A stretch of 64,000 nucleotides of DNA from Petroclostridium xylanilyticum (GTDB taxonomy: Bacteria > Bacillota > Clostridia > SK-Y3). Numbering within the stretch: the first letter of the stretch is position 1; the number at the start of each line of letters is the position of its first letter. This document shows, piece by piece, positions 17,900-26,602 of this stretch. Location of the stretch: contig NZ_NPML01000029.1 of the NCBI RefSeq assembly GCF_002252565.1, positions 248,001-312,000 on the forward strand. The letters run 5' to 3'. Below the pieces are notes generated by a model. That model saw nothing but the letters and a program-made list of their open reading frames with translations. It did not search any database and was not told the DNA's origin. The position numbers were made by a program, and so were the translations under genes.

Positions 17900-18901
17900 A
17901 TGGTGTATTACATATCTATTGCATATATAATTGACCTTATTATTGGTGACCCCCATTGGTTACCCCATCCTATTTGTTTTATAGGAAATCTTATTGGCAA
18001 AACAGAAAAATTCTTAAGAAATGCCATAGATAGATCCAAACAATTAAATAAAGCAAAAACAGAAAAAATAGCGGGAATATTTCTGGTAATGATCGTTTTG
18101 CTTACAGTTCTATTGATAATTAGTATACTGCTATACTTTGCGAAAAAGATAGACGTATGGGTTTTTAAACAAGCACTACCCACCACCCACTACCCATTAC
18201 TCACGATACTAACTATCTATTTCCTCTTCTCCTGCCTTGCTACCAAATGCCTGGCTGTAGAAACCAGAAAAGTATTTTTTGCCCTAAAAGATAATGATTT
18301 GCCTCAAGCGAGAAAATATTTATCATATCTTGTAGGCAGAGAAACATCAAGTTTGACGGAGAAAGAAGTAATAAGGGCTGCAGTGGAAACGGTGGCTGAA
18401 AATATCGTGGATGGGATTGTTTCACCTCTTTTTTATGCTTTTATAGGTGGTCCGGTCCTGGCTTTTATTTATAAAGCTATTAACACGATGGATTCTATGG
18501 TGGGCTATATGAATGATAGATATATCAATTTCGGTTGGGCTGCTGCTAAACTGGATGATTTGGCAAATTATATTCCTGCCAGGATTACGGGGGTGGTGAT
18601 ACCCTTTGCTTCCGGCATTATTGGATATGACATTTCAAGAGGATATAAAATTATGTGGAGAGACCGCCGGAACCATAAAAGTCCCAACTGTGCCTACCCC
18701 GAAGCAGCTGTCGCCGGGGCACTGGGAGTAAGACTGGGTGGCACCAATGTGTATTTTGGAAAAGAAGTGTATAAACCGGCGATCGGAGACGAAAAGAGAC
18801 CTCTGGAAATTGAAGATATTGCACGTGCGATTAGGATTATGTATGCTACATCTTTTTTAAGTTTAATATTGTTTGGGATAGGGTATGTACTCATTAAGTA
18901 G
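17900..18901 (+). CDS. cbiB: Adenosylcobinamide-phosphate synthase CbiB
   Basis: Integral membrane enzyme that attaches the aminopropanol (phosphate) arm to adenosylcobyric acid. The 333 residues show the family blocks IIGDPHWLPHPICFIG (about 13-28), VGRETSSLTEKEVIRAAVET (about 144-163), NTMDSMVGYMNDRY (about 194-207) and PNCAYPEAAVAGALGVRLGG (about 258-277). It has about five membrane segments. GGAGAGGG precedes ATG. Compared with Salmonella CbiB there are about ten extra residues around KQALPTTHYPLL (about 91-102), where the DNA resembles a dispersed repeat. First gene of the main cobalamin cluster. Confidence 0.95.
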   Translation: MVYYISIAYIIDLIIGDPHWLPHPICFIGNLIGKTEKFLRNAIDRSKQLNKAKTEKIAGIFLVMIVLLTVLLIISILLYFAKKIDVWVFKQALPTTHYPLLTILTIYFLFSCLATKCLAVETRKVFFALKDNDLPQARKYLSYLVGRETSSLTEKEVIRAAVETVAENIVDGIVSPLFYAFIGGPVLAFIYKAINTMDSMVGYMNDRYINFGWAAAKLDDLANYIPARITGVVIPFASGIIGYDISRGYKIMWRDRRNHKSPNCAYPEAAVAGALGVRLGGTNVYFGKEVYKPAIGDEKRPLEIEDIARAIRIMYATSFLSLILFGIGYVLIK

Positions 18902-18934
18902 CGGGAGAGCGTGAGACACAACCGCACTGTCGCA

Positions 18935-19061
18935 GATGTGTATCATCATATATGGAATGTTGCAGCCGGAAAATCGCCATGGAGGGCGATTTTAGGCTTA
19001 TCCCGGCACGGATGCCGGTATAAGCCGACGGCAAGACATGGAGTATATGATGATACACATC
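18935..19061. repeat. 127-base structured palindrome in the cobalamin operon
   Basis: GATGTGTATCATCATATATG at the left pairs with GTATATGATGATACACATC at the right. Inside are two further hairpins, AAAATCGCC with GGGCGATTTT and GGCTTATCCCGGCAC with GATGCCGGTATAAGCC, so RNA or single-stranded DNA would fold into a multi-branch structure. It fills most of the cbiB-cobD spacer. Either a MITE-like repeat or a structured RNA is possible. Confidence 0.65.
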
Positions 19062-19104
19062 CTAGTCAACAGAAAAATAATAAAGGTGGAAATGGAGATA
19101 ATTT

Positions 19105-20226
19105 ATGAACTTGCGGAAAGATGTTCATGGTGGCAACGTATACAGAGCCAGAGATGAATATGGTATAAGTATTGGAGAAATATTGGATTACAGTGCCAAT
19201 ATTAATCCACTGGGAGTGCCTGAATCTTTACAGAAAGCAATTATGAATAATATGAATCTTTTGACCCGCTATCCTGATCCTGATTATACCGGAGCCAAAA
19301 GAAGCCTTGCTGAATTCAACCATGTAAATGAGTCTAATGTTATTATGGGAAATGGTGCTACTGAAATCATCTTTTTAATAATGGAGGTTCTGAAGCCAAA
19401 AAAAGTGCTTATTCCCTGTCCAAGCTTTTCAGAATATGAACAGGCAGCGTTATTTGCCGATTGTGAGGTAGAACACTATAGGATAAAAGAGGAAGAAGAT
19501 TATATCCTTGACAGCAGGGATTTGATGGAATCTCTTACAGAAGACATTGAAATGCTTGTCCTTTGTAATCCCAATAATCCCACCAGTCAGATCATTGAAA
19601 GAAAGCCGATGAAGGATATCTTGGATTTCTGCAGGGAAAAGGGAATAACAGTAGTAATAGACGAAGCGTTTATAGACTTTGTGGATGAGGAATTTAATAT
19701 ATCGATGGTTGATGAATTGAGTGTTTACCCAAACCTGTTTATAATAAAAGCCCTTACAAAGATTTTTGCCATCCCCGGTTTAAGGTTGGGATACGGCATA
19801 GGCAGTGAAAGATTAATCAAGCGGTTGGAATTAAAAAAGCAGCCCTGGACTTTAAATAATATGGCAAGCCTGGCTGCAGAAATACTTCCTAAGGATAGGA
19901 AATATATTGAAGAAACAAAAAAATGGATTAAGGCTGAACGACTGAGATTTTTTAGTAAATTAAGCAGTATAAATGGCATAAAAGTATACGAACCCTTTTG
20001 CAATTTTATCTTAATAAAGCTGCTTGATGACCGCTTAACAAGTTACAATTTATGTGAAAAAATGGCCCAGAAGGGCATATTGGTACGAAATGCCGCCAAT
20101 TTTATTTTTCTGGATGAAAAATATATAAGAATTGCAATTAAAGATCAAAGGAGCAATGACATATTTCTGGAGAAATTTGTGAAAACACTGGAAGAGGTGA
20201 AAGCAACCGATGGAATATATACATGA
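19105..20226 (+). CDS. cobD: L-threonine-O-3-phosphate decarboxylase CobD-like aminotransferase
   Basis: A PLP enzyme of the histidinol-phosphate aminotransferase fold. In this context it should make (R)-1-aminopropan-2-ol O-2-phosphate, the arm used by CbiB. The 373 residues contain LDYSANINPLGVP (about 28-40), GNGATEIIFL (about 81-90), CNPNNPTSQ (about 153-161) and the PLP lysine in IIKALTKIFAIPGLRLGYG (about 213-231). GGAG precedes ATG. The 3' end overlaps cbiC by 17 bases. HisC activity cannot be excluded by sequence, but the operon favours CobD. Confidence 0.92.
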   Translation: MNLRKDVHGGNVYRARDEYGISIGEILDYSANINPLGVPESLQKAIMNNMNLLTRYPDPDYTGAKRSLAEFNHVNESNVIMGNGATEIIFLIMEVLKPKKVLIPCPSFSEYEQAALFADCEVEHYRIKEEEDYILDSRDLMESLTEDIEMLVLCNPNNPTSQIIERKPMKDILDFCREKGITVVIDEAFIDFVDEEFNISMVDELSVYPNLFIIKALTKIFAIPGLRLGYGIGSERLIKRLELKKQPWTLNNMASLAAEILPKDRKYIEETKKWIKAERLRFFSKLSSINGIKVYEPFCNFILIKLLDDRLTSYNLCEKMAQKGILVRNAANFIFLDEKYIRIAIKDQRSNDIFLEKFVKTLEEVKATDGIYT

Positions 20227-20839
20227 TCCTAAAGCCATAGAAGCCAGAAGTTTTGAAATTATTACGGAAACATTGGGACAAAGAGACTTTACAGACCAGG
20301 AAGCGAAAATTATTAAAAGGGTAATACATACTACTGCGGACTTTGAATATGCAGACATCCTGGAGATAAGCCAAGGGGCGGTTGAAATTGGATTAAATGA
20401 AATAAAGAAAGGCAGTAATATTATTACTGACACAAAAATGGCTTATTCAGGTATTAACAAGACGGTATTAGAAAAGTTTGGCGGGGAAGTGCACTGTTTT
20501 ATTTCTGATGAAGAGGTGGCTCACGCAGCTAAAATGAAAGGAATCACCCGGGCTATGGCTTCCATGGATGTAGCCGTGCAAAATCCAAAGAATAAGATAT
20601 TTGCAATTGGAAATGCCCCTACTGCATTATTCCGGTTAAAGGAATTGATTGAAGAAGGAAAAGCAATGCCATCCCTGATTATTGGTGTTCCCGTCGGGTT
20701 TGTAAATGTAGTAGAATCCAAGGAGGCAATAAAGGAACTGGGTATTCCTTATATTATTTCCAATGGCAGAAAAGGCGGAAGTACCGTAGCCGCTGCAATC
20801 GTTAACGCTTTATTGTATATGATGGGAGATAAGGAATAG
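20210..20839 (+). CDS. cbiC: Cobalt-precorrin-8 methylmutase
   Basis: Moves the C-11 methyl group to C-12 to give cobyrinate. The 209 residues match CbiC in length and contain IEARSFEIITE (about 7-17), the catalytic histidine in IKRVIHTTADFEYAD (about 35-49), and PSLIIGVPVGFVNVVESKE (about 150-168). The start ATG lies inside the end of cobD after GAGGTG, so translation is coupled. cbiD follows after about 20 bases. Confidence 0.95.
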   Translation: MEYIHDPKAIEARSFEIITETLGQRDFTDQEAKIIKRVIHTTADFEYADILEISQGAVEIGLNEIKKGSNIITDTKMAYSGINKTVLEKFGGEVHCFISDEEVAHAAKMKGITRAMASMDVAVQNPKNKIFAIGNAPTALFRLKELIEEGKAMPSLIIGVPVGFVNVVESKEAIKELGIPYIISNGRKGGSTVAAAIVNALLYMMGDKE

Positions 20840-20860
20840 TAGGGATAAGTGGTGAATGTC

Positions 20861-21988
20861 ATGGAATTTCAACCTTATGCAATTGTGAATGGTAAAAAGA
20901 TGCGCAGGGGTTTTACGACCGGTTCCTGTGCTGCTGCAGCCAGTAAAGCTGCAACCATGATGTTGATAGAAAATCGGGATATATATTCCATTGAAATCGA
21001 TACGCCGAGGGGTTGGCGGATCACCCTGCCAATACAACAAATAGAACGCAGCAGTAATGCGGTGAAATGTTGTGTAGTAAAAGATGGCGGTGATGATCCG
21101 GATGCAACCCATGGAATTCATATATATGCCGGTGTACGGCTTATTGATAAAGAAGGAATTGTTATAAAAGCCGGCGAAGGAATCGGAACCGTGACCCGTC
21201 CAGGTTTGCAGGTGGAAGTGGGACAACCGGCCATTAATCCTGTTCCGCGTCAAATGATATTAAAAGAAGTTGGTGAAGTACTTCCAAAGGGTAAAGGAGT
21301 AGAGATTACCCTTAGCATCCCTGAGGGAGTGGAAGTAGCAAAAAAAACCTTCAATCCGCGGTTAGGAATATCAGGGGGAATTTCGATACTGGGAACCTCT
21401 GGGATTGTAGAGCCTATGTCAGAGGAGGCATGGAGAGAGTCGCTGGCGCTGGAACTAAGCATGCTGGCAGCTGCAGGCCATAAGAAGGTTGTTCTGGTAC
21501 CGGGCAACTATGGAGAACAGCTGGCTATAGAAAGTTTACATATTCATAAAGATATTATTGTAAGGACAAGTAATTTTATTGGATATATGCTGGAGAAATG
21601 TGTTGAGTATGGATTCGAGAAAGTACTTCTGATAGGACATTTGGGCAAATTGGTTAAGGTTGCAGCCGGTATCTTTTATACCCATAGCCATATGGCTGAT
21701 GCACGGGCAGAGATCATGACGGCTTATGCTGCTGCACAGGGAGCAGACCGGGACACGGTAAAGGCGTTATTAAACTCAAATACCACTGAAGAAGCAGTGC
21801 AATTACTGGAGCAGGCAGGAATTACAGGAATATATGGTATGATTGCGAGACGAGTCAGTGAACGGTGCAGGCAGAAAAGCGGCTGCAAGCTGCAAATGGG
21901 TACAGTGATATTTACTCTTGAAAAAGGTATTCTTGCCATGGATGACACTGCGAAGAGCATTTTACAGGAGTTGAAACAGTATGAATAA
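20861..21988 (+). CDS. cbiD: Cobalt-precorrin-5B C1-methyltransferase
   Basis: SAM-dependent methylation of C-1 during the anaerobic corrin ring contraction sequence. The 375-residue protein shows the CbiD hallmarks RRGFTTGSCAAAASKAA (about 15-31), KDGGDDPDATHG (about 74-85), ISGGISILGTSGIVEPMSEE (about 169-188) and LIGHLGKLVKVAAG (about 260-273). ATG at 20861 follows GGTGA; upstream in-frame GTG codons are alternatives. Its end overlaps cbiE by 8 bases. Confidence 0.95.
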   Translation: MEFQPYAIVNGKKMRRGFTTGSCAAAASKAATMMLIENRDIYSIEIDTPRGWRITLPIQQIERSSNAVKCCVVKDGGDDPDATHGIHIYAGVRLIDKEGIVIKAGEGIGTVTRPGLQVEVGQPAINPVPRQMILKEVGEVLPKGKGVEITLSIPEGVEVAKKTFNPRLGISGGISILGTSGIVEPMSEEAWRESLALELSMLAAAGHKKVVLVPGNYGEQLAIESLHIHKDIIVRTSNFIGYMLEKCVEYGFEKVLLIGHLGKLVKVAAGIFYTHSHMADARAEIMTAYAAAQGADRDTVKALLNSNTTEEAVQLLEQAGITGIYGMIARRVSERCRQKSGCKLQMGTVIFTLEKGILAMDDTAKSILQELKQYE

Positions 21989-22607
21989 AGTATATGTACT
22001 GGGAGTAGGACCTGGTTCGCCGGATTATGTACTGCCAATTGTGACAAAAATTGTTGGACAATCGGAAGTAGTGGTTGGTGGGCAAAGGAATCTGGACATA
22101 TTTGATACCAGGGGCAAGCAAACCATGATAATAAAAAATAATCTTCGGGAAGTAGTTGACTTTATTAAGGCGAAAAAAGATACCCATAAAGTTGCGGTAC
22201 TTGTTTCGGGAGATCCCGGATTTTATAGCATGTTAAATTATTTGTCCGGCTATTTTAGCAGAGAGGAATTGGAAGTAATTCCTGGAATCAGTTCCATACA
22301 ATATCTCATTTGTAAAATGAAGACATGGTGGCAGGATGCCTATGTAACCAGTTTACACGGCAGGATGGATGAGAATTTTATTAATATTGTAAAAAATAAT
22401 TCAAAAGTAGCATTGCTTACTGATTATAAGCTTTCTCCTGATGCAATTGCCCGGTATCTGATAGCAAACGGTATAAAGGACAAGAAAGTAACAGTGGGAG
22501 AGAACCTCAGCTATGAGGATGAGAGAATTGTAGAGGGAAGCCTGGAAGAAATCTCTCAAATGAATAATTTTAAAATGAGTGTGATGGTGATTGAAAATGA
22601 GTCATAG
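21981..22607 (+). CDS. cbiE: Cobalt-precorrin-7 (C5)-methyltransferase subunit CbiE
   Basis: SAM-dependent tetrapyrrole methylase adding the C-5 methyl. The 208 residues begin with VYVLGVGPGSPDYV (about 4-17), carry VLVSGDPGFYSML (about 74-86) and the VIPGISSIQYL binding loop (about 98-108). CbiE and CbiT are separate here, whereas aerobic CobL fuses them. It overlaps the end of cbiD and the start of cbiT, so all three are coupled. Confidence 0.94.
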   Translation: MNKVYVLGVGPGSPDYVLPIVTKIVGQSEVVVGGQRNLDIFDTRGKQTMIIKNNLREVVDFIKAKKDTHKVAVLVSGDPGFYSMLNYLSGYFSREELEVIPGISSIQYLICKMKTWWQDAYVTSLHGRMDENFINIVKNNSKVALLTDYKLSPDAIARYLIANGIKDKKVTVGENLSYEDERIVEGSLEEISQMNNFKMSVMVIENES

Positions 22608-23220
22608 AAATGATAAAGTGTGGAATTATACAACTTCCGGTATTCCTGATGATTTATTCATTCGCGGGGAAGTGCCCATGACAAAGCAGGAAGCCAGAGT
22701 AATTACCCTATCCAGGCTAAGGCTGACAGAAGATATGACAGTATGGGATATCGGAGCAGGCACCGGTTCTATTTCCATTGAAATGGCTCTTCAATGCAAA
22801 AGGGGAAAGGTATACGCAATAGAGAGAAATCCCGAAGGAATCGAATTAATTACTAAAAACATGGAAAAGTTCCAGGTATACAACATCGAAGTAATAGAAG
22901 GCAGTGCTCCTGAAGTGTTGGATAAGTTGCCTGTTCCCGACAGGATTATGATAGGAGGGGCAGGAGAGCAGTTGGAAGAAATACTGGATTATTCCGATAA
23001 GGTATTGAAAGTCAACGGCCTGATTGTAACAAACTGTATTACCATAGAAACGGTCTATGACACTTTAAATTGGCTGGAGAAGCATGAATATGAGGACATA
23101 GATGTAGTATGCGTATCGGTGGCAAGAGCGAAAAAAGTGGGTAAAAGACATATGTTTCAAGGATTGAATCCCATATATGTTATATCCGGCAGGAAAGGTT
23201 ACGCATATAATTTAAGTTGA
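22597..23220 (+). CDS. cbiT: Cobalt-precorrin-6B C15-methyltransferase (decarboxylating)
   Basis: Rossmann-type SAM methyltransferase that methylates C-15 and decarboxylates the C-12 acetate. The 207 residues contain PDDLFIRGEVPMTKQEARV (about 14-32), the SAM loop WDIGAGTGSISIEMALQ (about 51-67) and DRIMIGGAGEQLEEIL (about 118-133). ATG at 22597 lies within the cbiE reading frame. A MITE-like repeat separates its stop codon from cbiL. Confidence 0.94.
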   Translation: MSHRNDKVWNYTTSGIPDDLFIRGEVPMTKQEARVITLSRLRLTEDMTVWDIGAGTGSISIEMALQCKRGKVYAIERNPEGIELITKNMEKFQVYNIEVIEGSAPEVLDKLPVPDRIMIGGAGEQLEEILDYSDKVLKVNGLIVTNCITIETVYDTLNWLEKHEYEDIDVVCVSVARAKKVGKRHMFQGLNPIYVISGRKGYAYNLS

Positions 23221-23221
23221 T

Positions 23222-23312
23222 GAATATTATGGAAAGAACGTTGCGAAAAGGCTTAGAGCCTGTTAACGCAGCGAAGGAAAAGCCGCATCAACTAAAAAAT
23301 ATACACCTGTAG
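23222..23312 (+). repeat. MITE-like dispersed repeat, family B, copy 2
   Basis: GAATATTATGGAAAGAACGT, then TGCGAAAAGGCTTAGAGCCT and GTTAACGCA, match the copies at 8890 and 29707. The end AAAAATATACACCTGTAGG resembles the 29797 end. It is inserted between cbiT and cbiL, inside the operon; the cbiL ribosome binding site directly follows it. Confidence 0.72.
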
Positions 23313-23327
23313 GAAAGGGGAAATTTT

Positions 23328-24035
23328 GTGAAAGGAAAATTTTATGGTATAGGTGTTGGCCCGGGGGATGCCGAGCTTGTTACTTTAAAAGCAAAAAGGC
23401 TGCTGGATGAATGTGAAATCATCGTAGCTCCTAAGACAGCAATGGAAAAGCAAAGTGTGGCCTTAAATATTGTAAAGCCTTTGTTAGCTGATCATAAAAA
23501 AATTATTGAACTTATCTTTCCAATGACCTATGATGAAAGTGAGTTAAGTAAGCATTGGGATGATGCAGCAAAACAGATATGCAGCATGTTGGATAAGAAT
23601 TTAAATGTTGTTTTCCTAACCCTGGGTGATCCCATGGTTTATAGTACATATATTTATATTTTTAGGAGAATTAAAGATAAAGGCTATGAAGCGGAAACAG
23701 TGCCGGGCATCACATCCTTCTGTGCTGCGGCGAGCCGGATAGATGTACCCCTTGCAGAAGGAAAAGAAACAGTAGCTATTATCCCATCTGCCTATGAATG
23801 CGAAAACCTGGATAAAATTTTGGTTGATTTTGATAATATAGTACTCATGAAGGTTTCAAGAAATTATGAACAGCTGGTGGAAGTGCTTGAACGTCACCGA
23901 CTAAAGGAAAAATCCGTATTGGTTAGCAGGTGTGGATTGGACGAAGAAATTATAGAATATGATTTAGATAAATTCATAGGGCAGAAGGTAAATTATTTGT
24001 CTATGATAATAGTGAAAAAGTCAATACAGAATTAA
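23328..24035 (+). CDS. cbiL: Cobalt-factor II C20-methyltransferase
   Basis: SAM-dependent methylation of C-20 of cobalt-factor II. The 235 residues have the tetrapyrrole methylase start FYGIGVGPGDAELVTLKA (about 4-21), FLTLGDPMVYSTYIY (about 95-109) and ETVPGITSFCAAAS (about 124-137). The start is GTG after AGGAAAGGGG. It restarts the operon after the repeat. cbiF follows after about 35 bases. Confidence 0.94.
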   Translation: MKGKFYGIGVGPGDAELVTLKAKRLLDECEIIVAPKTAMEKQSVALNIVKPLLADHKKIIELIFPMTYDESELSKHWDDAAKQICSMLDKNLNVVFLTLGDPMVYSTYIYIFRRIKDKGYEAETVPGITSFCAAASRIDVPLAEGKETVAIIPSAYECENLDKILVDFDNIVLMKVSRNYEQLVEVLERHRLKEKSVLVSRCGLDEEIIEYDLDKFIGQKVNYLSMIIVKKSIQN

Positions 24036-24069
24036 TAGATGCAGAATGATTAAAGGAGAGAGACAAAGT

Positions 24070-24822
24070 ATGGTGTATTTTATCGGTGCGGGGCCGGGAG
24101 ACCCCGAACTAATTACTATAAAAGGACAGAGACTTATAAAAGAGGCGGATGTTATTATATATGCCGGATCACTGGTGAATAGAGAAGTCCTGAATGGTGC
24201 AAAAGAAAATGTAGAGATATATAATAGTGCAGGAATGACATTGGAAGAAGTTTTGGAGGTAATGAGGAAAGCTGAGGCAGAGGATAAAACGGTTGCCAGG
24301 GTACATACCGGTGACCCAAGTATATATGGAGCAATACGGGAGCAGATGGATGCCCTGGATGAAATGGGAATCCGGTACGAAGTTGTTCCTGGGGTAAGTT
24401 CATTTGTTGCGGCAGCAGCGGCTCTAAAGAAAGAATTTACGCTGCCCGGTGTTTCACAAACTGTCATACTTACCCGCCTGGAGGGAAGGACGGAAGTGCC
24501 GGAAGGTGAACAGCTGCGAAATCTTGCACGACATGGTGCGTCCATGGCTATTTTCTTAAGTGTGGGAATGATTGATAGAGTTGTAGAGGAACTATTGGAG
24601 GGATATCCGCCTGATACCCCGGCAGCAGTCGTTCAAAAGGCATCATGGCCTGACCAGAAAATCGTCATGGGCACTTTAAAAGATATAGCACAAAAAGTAA
24701 AGAATGAGAATATTACAAAGACAGCACAAATTGTCGTAGGAGATTTCCTGGGAAATGATTATGAGTTATCAAAGCTGTATGATAAGACATTCAGCCATGA
24801 ATTCAGGAGTGCAAAGGAATGA
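24070..24822 (+). CDS. cbiF: Cobalt-precorrin-4 C11-methyltransferase
   Basis: SAM-dependent methylation of C-11. The 250-residue protein begins VYFIGAGPGDPELITIKG (about 2-19) and has YAGSLVNREVL (about 33-43), VARVHTGDPSIYGAIREQ (about 75-92) and YEVVPGVSSFVAAAAAL (about 101-117), all typical of CbiF/CobM. ATG at 24070 is chosen because AAAGGAGAG lies upstream at good spacing; an earlier in-frame ATG at 24046 has none. Its stop overlaps cbiG as ATGA. Confidence 0.95.
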   Translation: MVYFIGAGPGDPELITIKGQRLIKEADVIIYAGSLVNREVLNGAKENVEIYNSAGMTLEEVLEVMRKAEAEDKTVARVHTGDPSIYGAIREQMDALDEMGIRYEVVPGVSSFVAAAAALKKEFTLPGVSQTVILTRLEGRTEVPEGEQLRNLARHGASMAIFLSVGMIDRVVEELLEGYPPDTPAAVVQKASWPDQKIVMGTLKDIAQKVKNENITKTAQIVVGDFLGNDYELSKLYDKTFSHEFRSAKE

Positions 24823-25871
24823 GGACCGCTGTTATTGCTTTGACATTGGGGGGCAGCAAACTGGCAGCAAAACTGGCTGAAACAACAGGTGCCCATCTTT
24901 ATCTTCCCGAAAAATTTTGCAGCGATAAAAATAAATGTTACCCTATTAAAAGTAAACTGCTTGAACTGATGGAAACAATTTTTTATCAATACGATGCTCT
25001 TGTATTTATTATGGCGGCAGGAATCGTGGTAAGAACTATTGCACCATTTATAAAAGACAAACGGACTGATCCGGCAGTGGTGGTGATGGATGAAAAAGGT
25101 ACGAATGTCATCAGCCTTTTGTCCGGACATCTTGGAGGCGCGAATCAATTGACACTTGAAATTGCACGGATAACAGGGGCAAACCCTGTAATAACAACAG
25201 CAAGTGATGTGAATAATACCCTCGCAGTGGATTTATTTGCTCAAAGGCTAGGGTGTGGTATCGAAAACGATCAATTTCTTACTGCCGTGACTGCAGCTAT
25301 CGTAAACGGCAAAAAAGTTGCATTTTACAGTGAGTATGATAATTTTTTTGATTTACCTGATAATGTTATTAGCGTTGATAGTATTACAGGGATAGATTCA
25401 ACTTATGGAGGTGCGATTTTTCTCACCCATTATATTTTCGAAGACTATTCTATTCCAAGTGTTTACCTAAGACCTAAAAGTATAATTTTAGGAATTGGTT
25501 GCAGAAGGGGGATAACAAAGCAAAAAATAGCAGAAGCAGTAAAGGAATGTCTGGAGGATTTACATATCAGTAAAAAATGTATTCAACATATTGCAACTGT
25601 AGATGTAAAACAAGATGAACAAGGATTGGTCCGGTTTGCGCAAGAACTGCAAGTTCCTCTAAAAATAATTGCCAGAAAAGATATTCAGAAAATTGAACAC
25701 CAGTTTGAATGTTCGCAGTTTGTGAAAGACACCATAGGGGTCGGCTGTGCAGCAGAACCGGCTGCAATATTGTCGGGAAAAAATGCAAGATTGATAGGAA
25801 GTAAGTATAAAAAAGATGGGGTAACAGTTGCGGTGGCAGCGGAGAGAGAATTGAGGGAGGTTTGTAAATGA
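24819..25871 (+). CDS. cbiG: Cobalt-precorrin-5A hydrolase
   Basis: Opens the delta-lactone and releases acetaldehyde, extruding C-20 in the anaerobic pathway. The 350 residues show an N-terminal domain (ALTLGGSKLAAKLA, about 7-20), the central AAGIVVRTIAPFIKDKRTDP (about 66-85), VISLLSGHLGGANQLT (about 96-111), and a C-terminal CbiG domain with LGIGCRRGITKQKIAEA (about 226-242). It starts within the ATGA overlap with cbiF and overlaps cbiH by 4 bases. Confidence 0.94.
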   Translation: MRTAVIALTLGGSKLAAKLAETTGAHLYLPEKFCSDKNKCYPIKSKLLELMETIFYQYDALVFIMAAGIVVRTIAPFIKDKRTDPAVVVMDEKGTNVISLLSGHLGGANQLTLEIARITGANPVITTASDVNNTLAVDLFAQRLGCGIENDQFLTAVTAAIVNGKKVAFYSEYDNFFDLPDNVISVDSITGIDSTYGGAIFLTHYIFEDYSIPSVYLRPKSIILGIGCRRGITKQKIAEAVKECLEDLHISKKCIQHIATVDVKQDEQGLVRFAQELQVPLKIIARKDIQKIEHQFECSQFVKDTIGVGCAAEPAAILSGKNARLIGSKYKKDGVTVAVAAERELREVCK

Positions 25872-26602
25872 AAGGCAAAATCTATGTAGTCGGCCTAGGT
25901 CCTGGAAGTTACGAACATATGACCTTCCGGGCGGTGCAGGCTATTGAGGAATCGGAAGTAATTGTGGGATATAAGACCTATATCAGTTTCATAGAAAATT
26001 TAATACAAGGTAAGGAAATAGAAAGCTCGGGTATGAGAAAAGAAGTTGACCGGTGCCGGTTTGCCCTGGAAAAGGCTCTGGAGGGTAAAACCGTTTCCCT
26101 TGTCAGCAGTGGAGACGCGGGTGTATATGGAATGGCAGGGATCATGCTTGAGGTGGTAAAAGAATCACAGCAGCCAATAGAGGTTGAAATTATTCCCGGT
26201 ATTTCGGCTGTGAATGCAGCAGCCACCGTATTAGGTGCTCCCATTATGCATGACTTTGCTGTTATCAGTTTAAGCGATCTTTTAACACCGTGGGAACTTA
26301 TTGAAAAGAGACTGGAGCATGCTTCGCAAGGAGATTTTATCATTGCTTTATATAACCCGAAAAGCCACGAGAGGACAGAACAAATTAAAAAAGCACGGGA
26401 GATTATGTTACAATATAAATCCCCGGCTACACCCGTAGGAATTGTAAAAAACGCCCGGAGGAACGGGCAGCAGGTACAGGTTACTAACCTTCAAGAAATG
26501 CTTAACTATGAGATTGACATGCTTTCATTGGTTATTATAGGGAATTCTGCCACTTATATTGACAATGGCAAAATGATCACCCCAAGAGGGTATCAATTAT
26601 GA
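25868..26602 (+). CDS. cbiH: Cobalt-factor III C17-methyltransferase
   Basis: SAM-dependent methylation at C-17 with ring contraction. The 244 residues begin IYVVGLGPGSYEHMTFRA (about 5-22) and contain VSLVSSGDAGVYGMAG (about 75-90), VEIIPGISAVNAAATVLG (about 102-119) and FIIALYNPKSHERTEQ (about 157-172), which is diagnostic for CbiH/CobJ. GGGAGG precedes ATG. It overlaps cbiG and cbiJ by 4 bases each. Confidence 0.95.
   Translation: MKGKIYVVGLGPGSYEHMTFRAVQAIEESEVIVGYKTYISFIENLIQGKEIESSGMRKEVDRCRFALEKALEGKTVSLVSSGDAGVYGMAGIMLEVVKESQQPIEVEIIPGISAVNAAATVLGAPIMHDFAVISLSDLLTPWELIEKRLEHASQGDFIIALYNPKSHERTEQIKKAREIMLQYKSPATPVGIVKNARRNGQQVQVTNLQEMLNYEIDMLSLVIIGNSATYIDNGKMITPRGYQL

Noticed and set aside
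18911-19108. 65-codon frame between cbiB and cobD
   Set aside because: It is the translation of the structured palindrome; no ribosome binding site and no coding signal.
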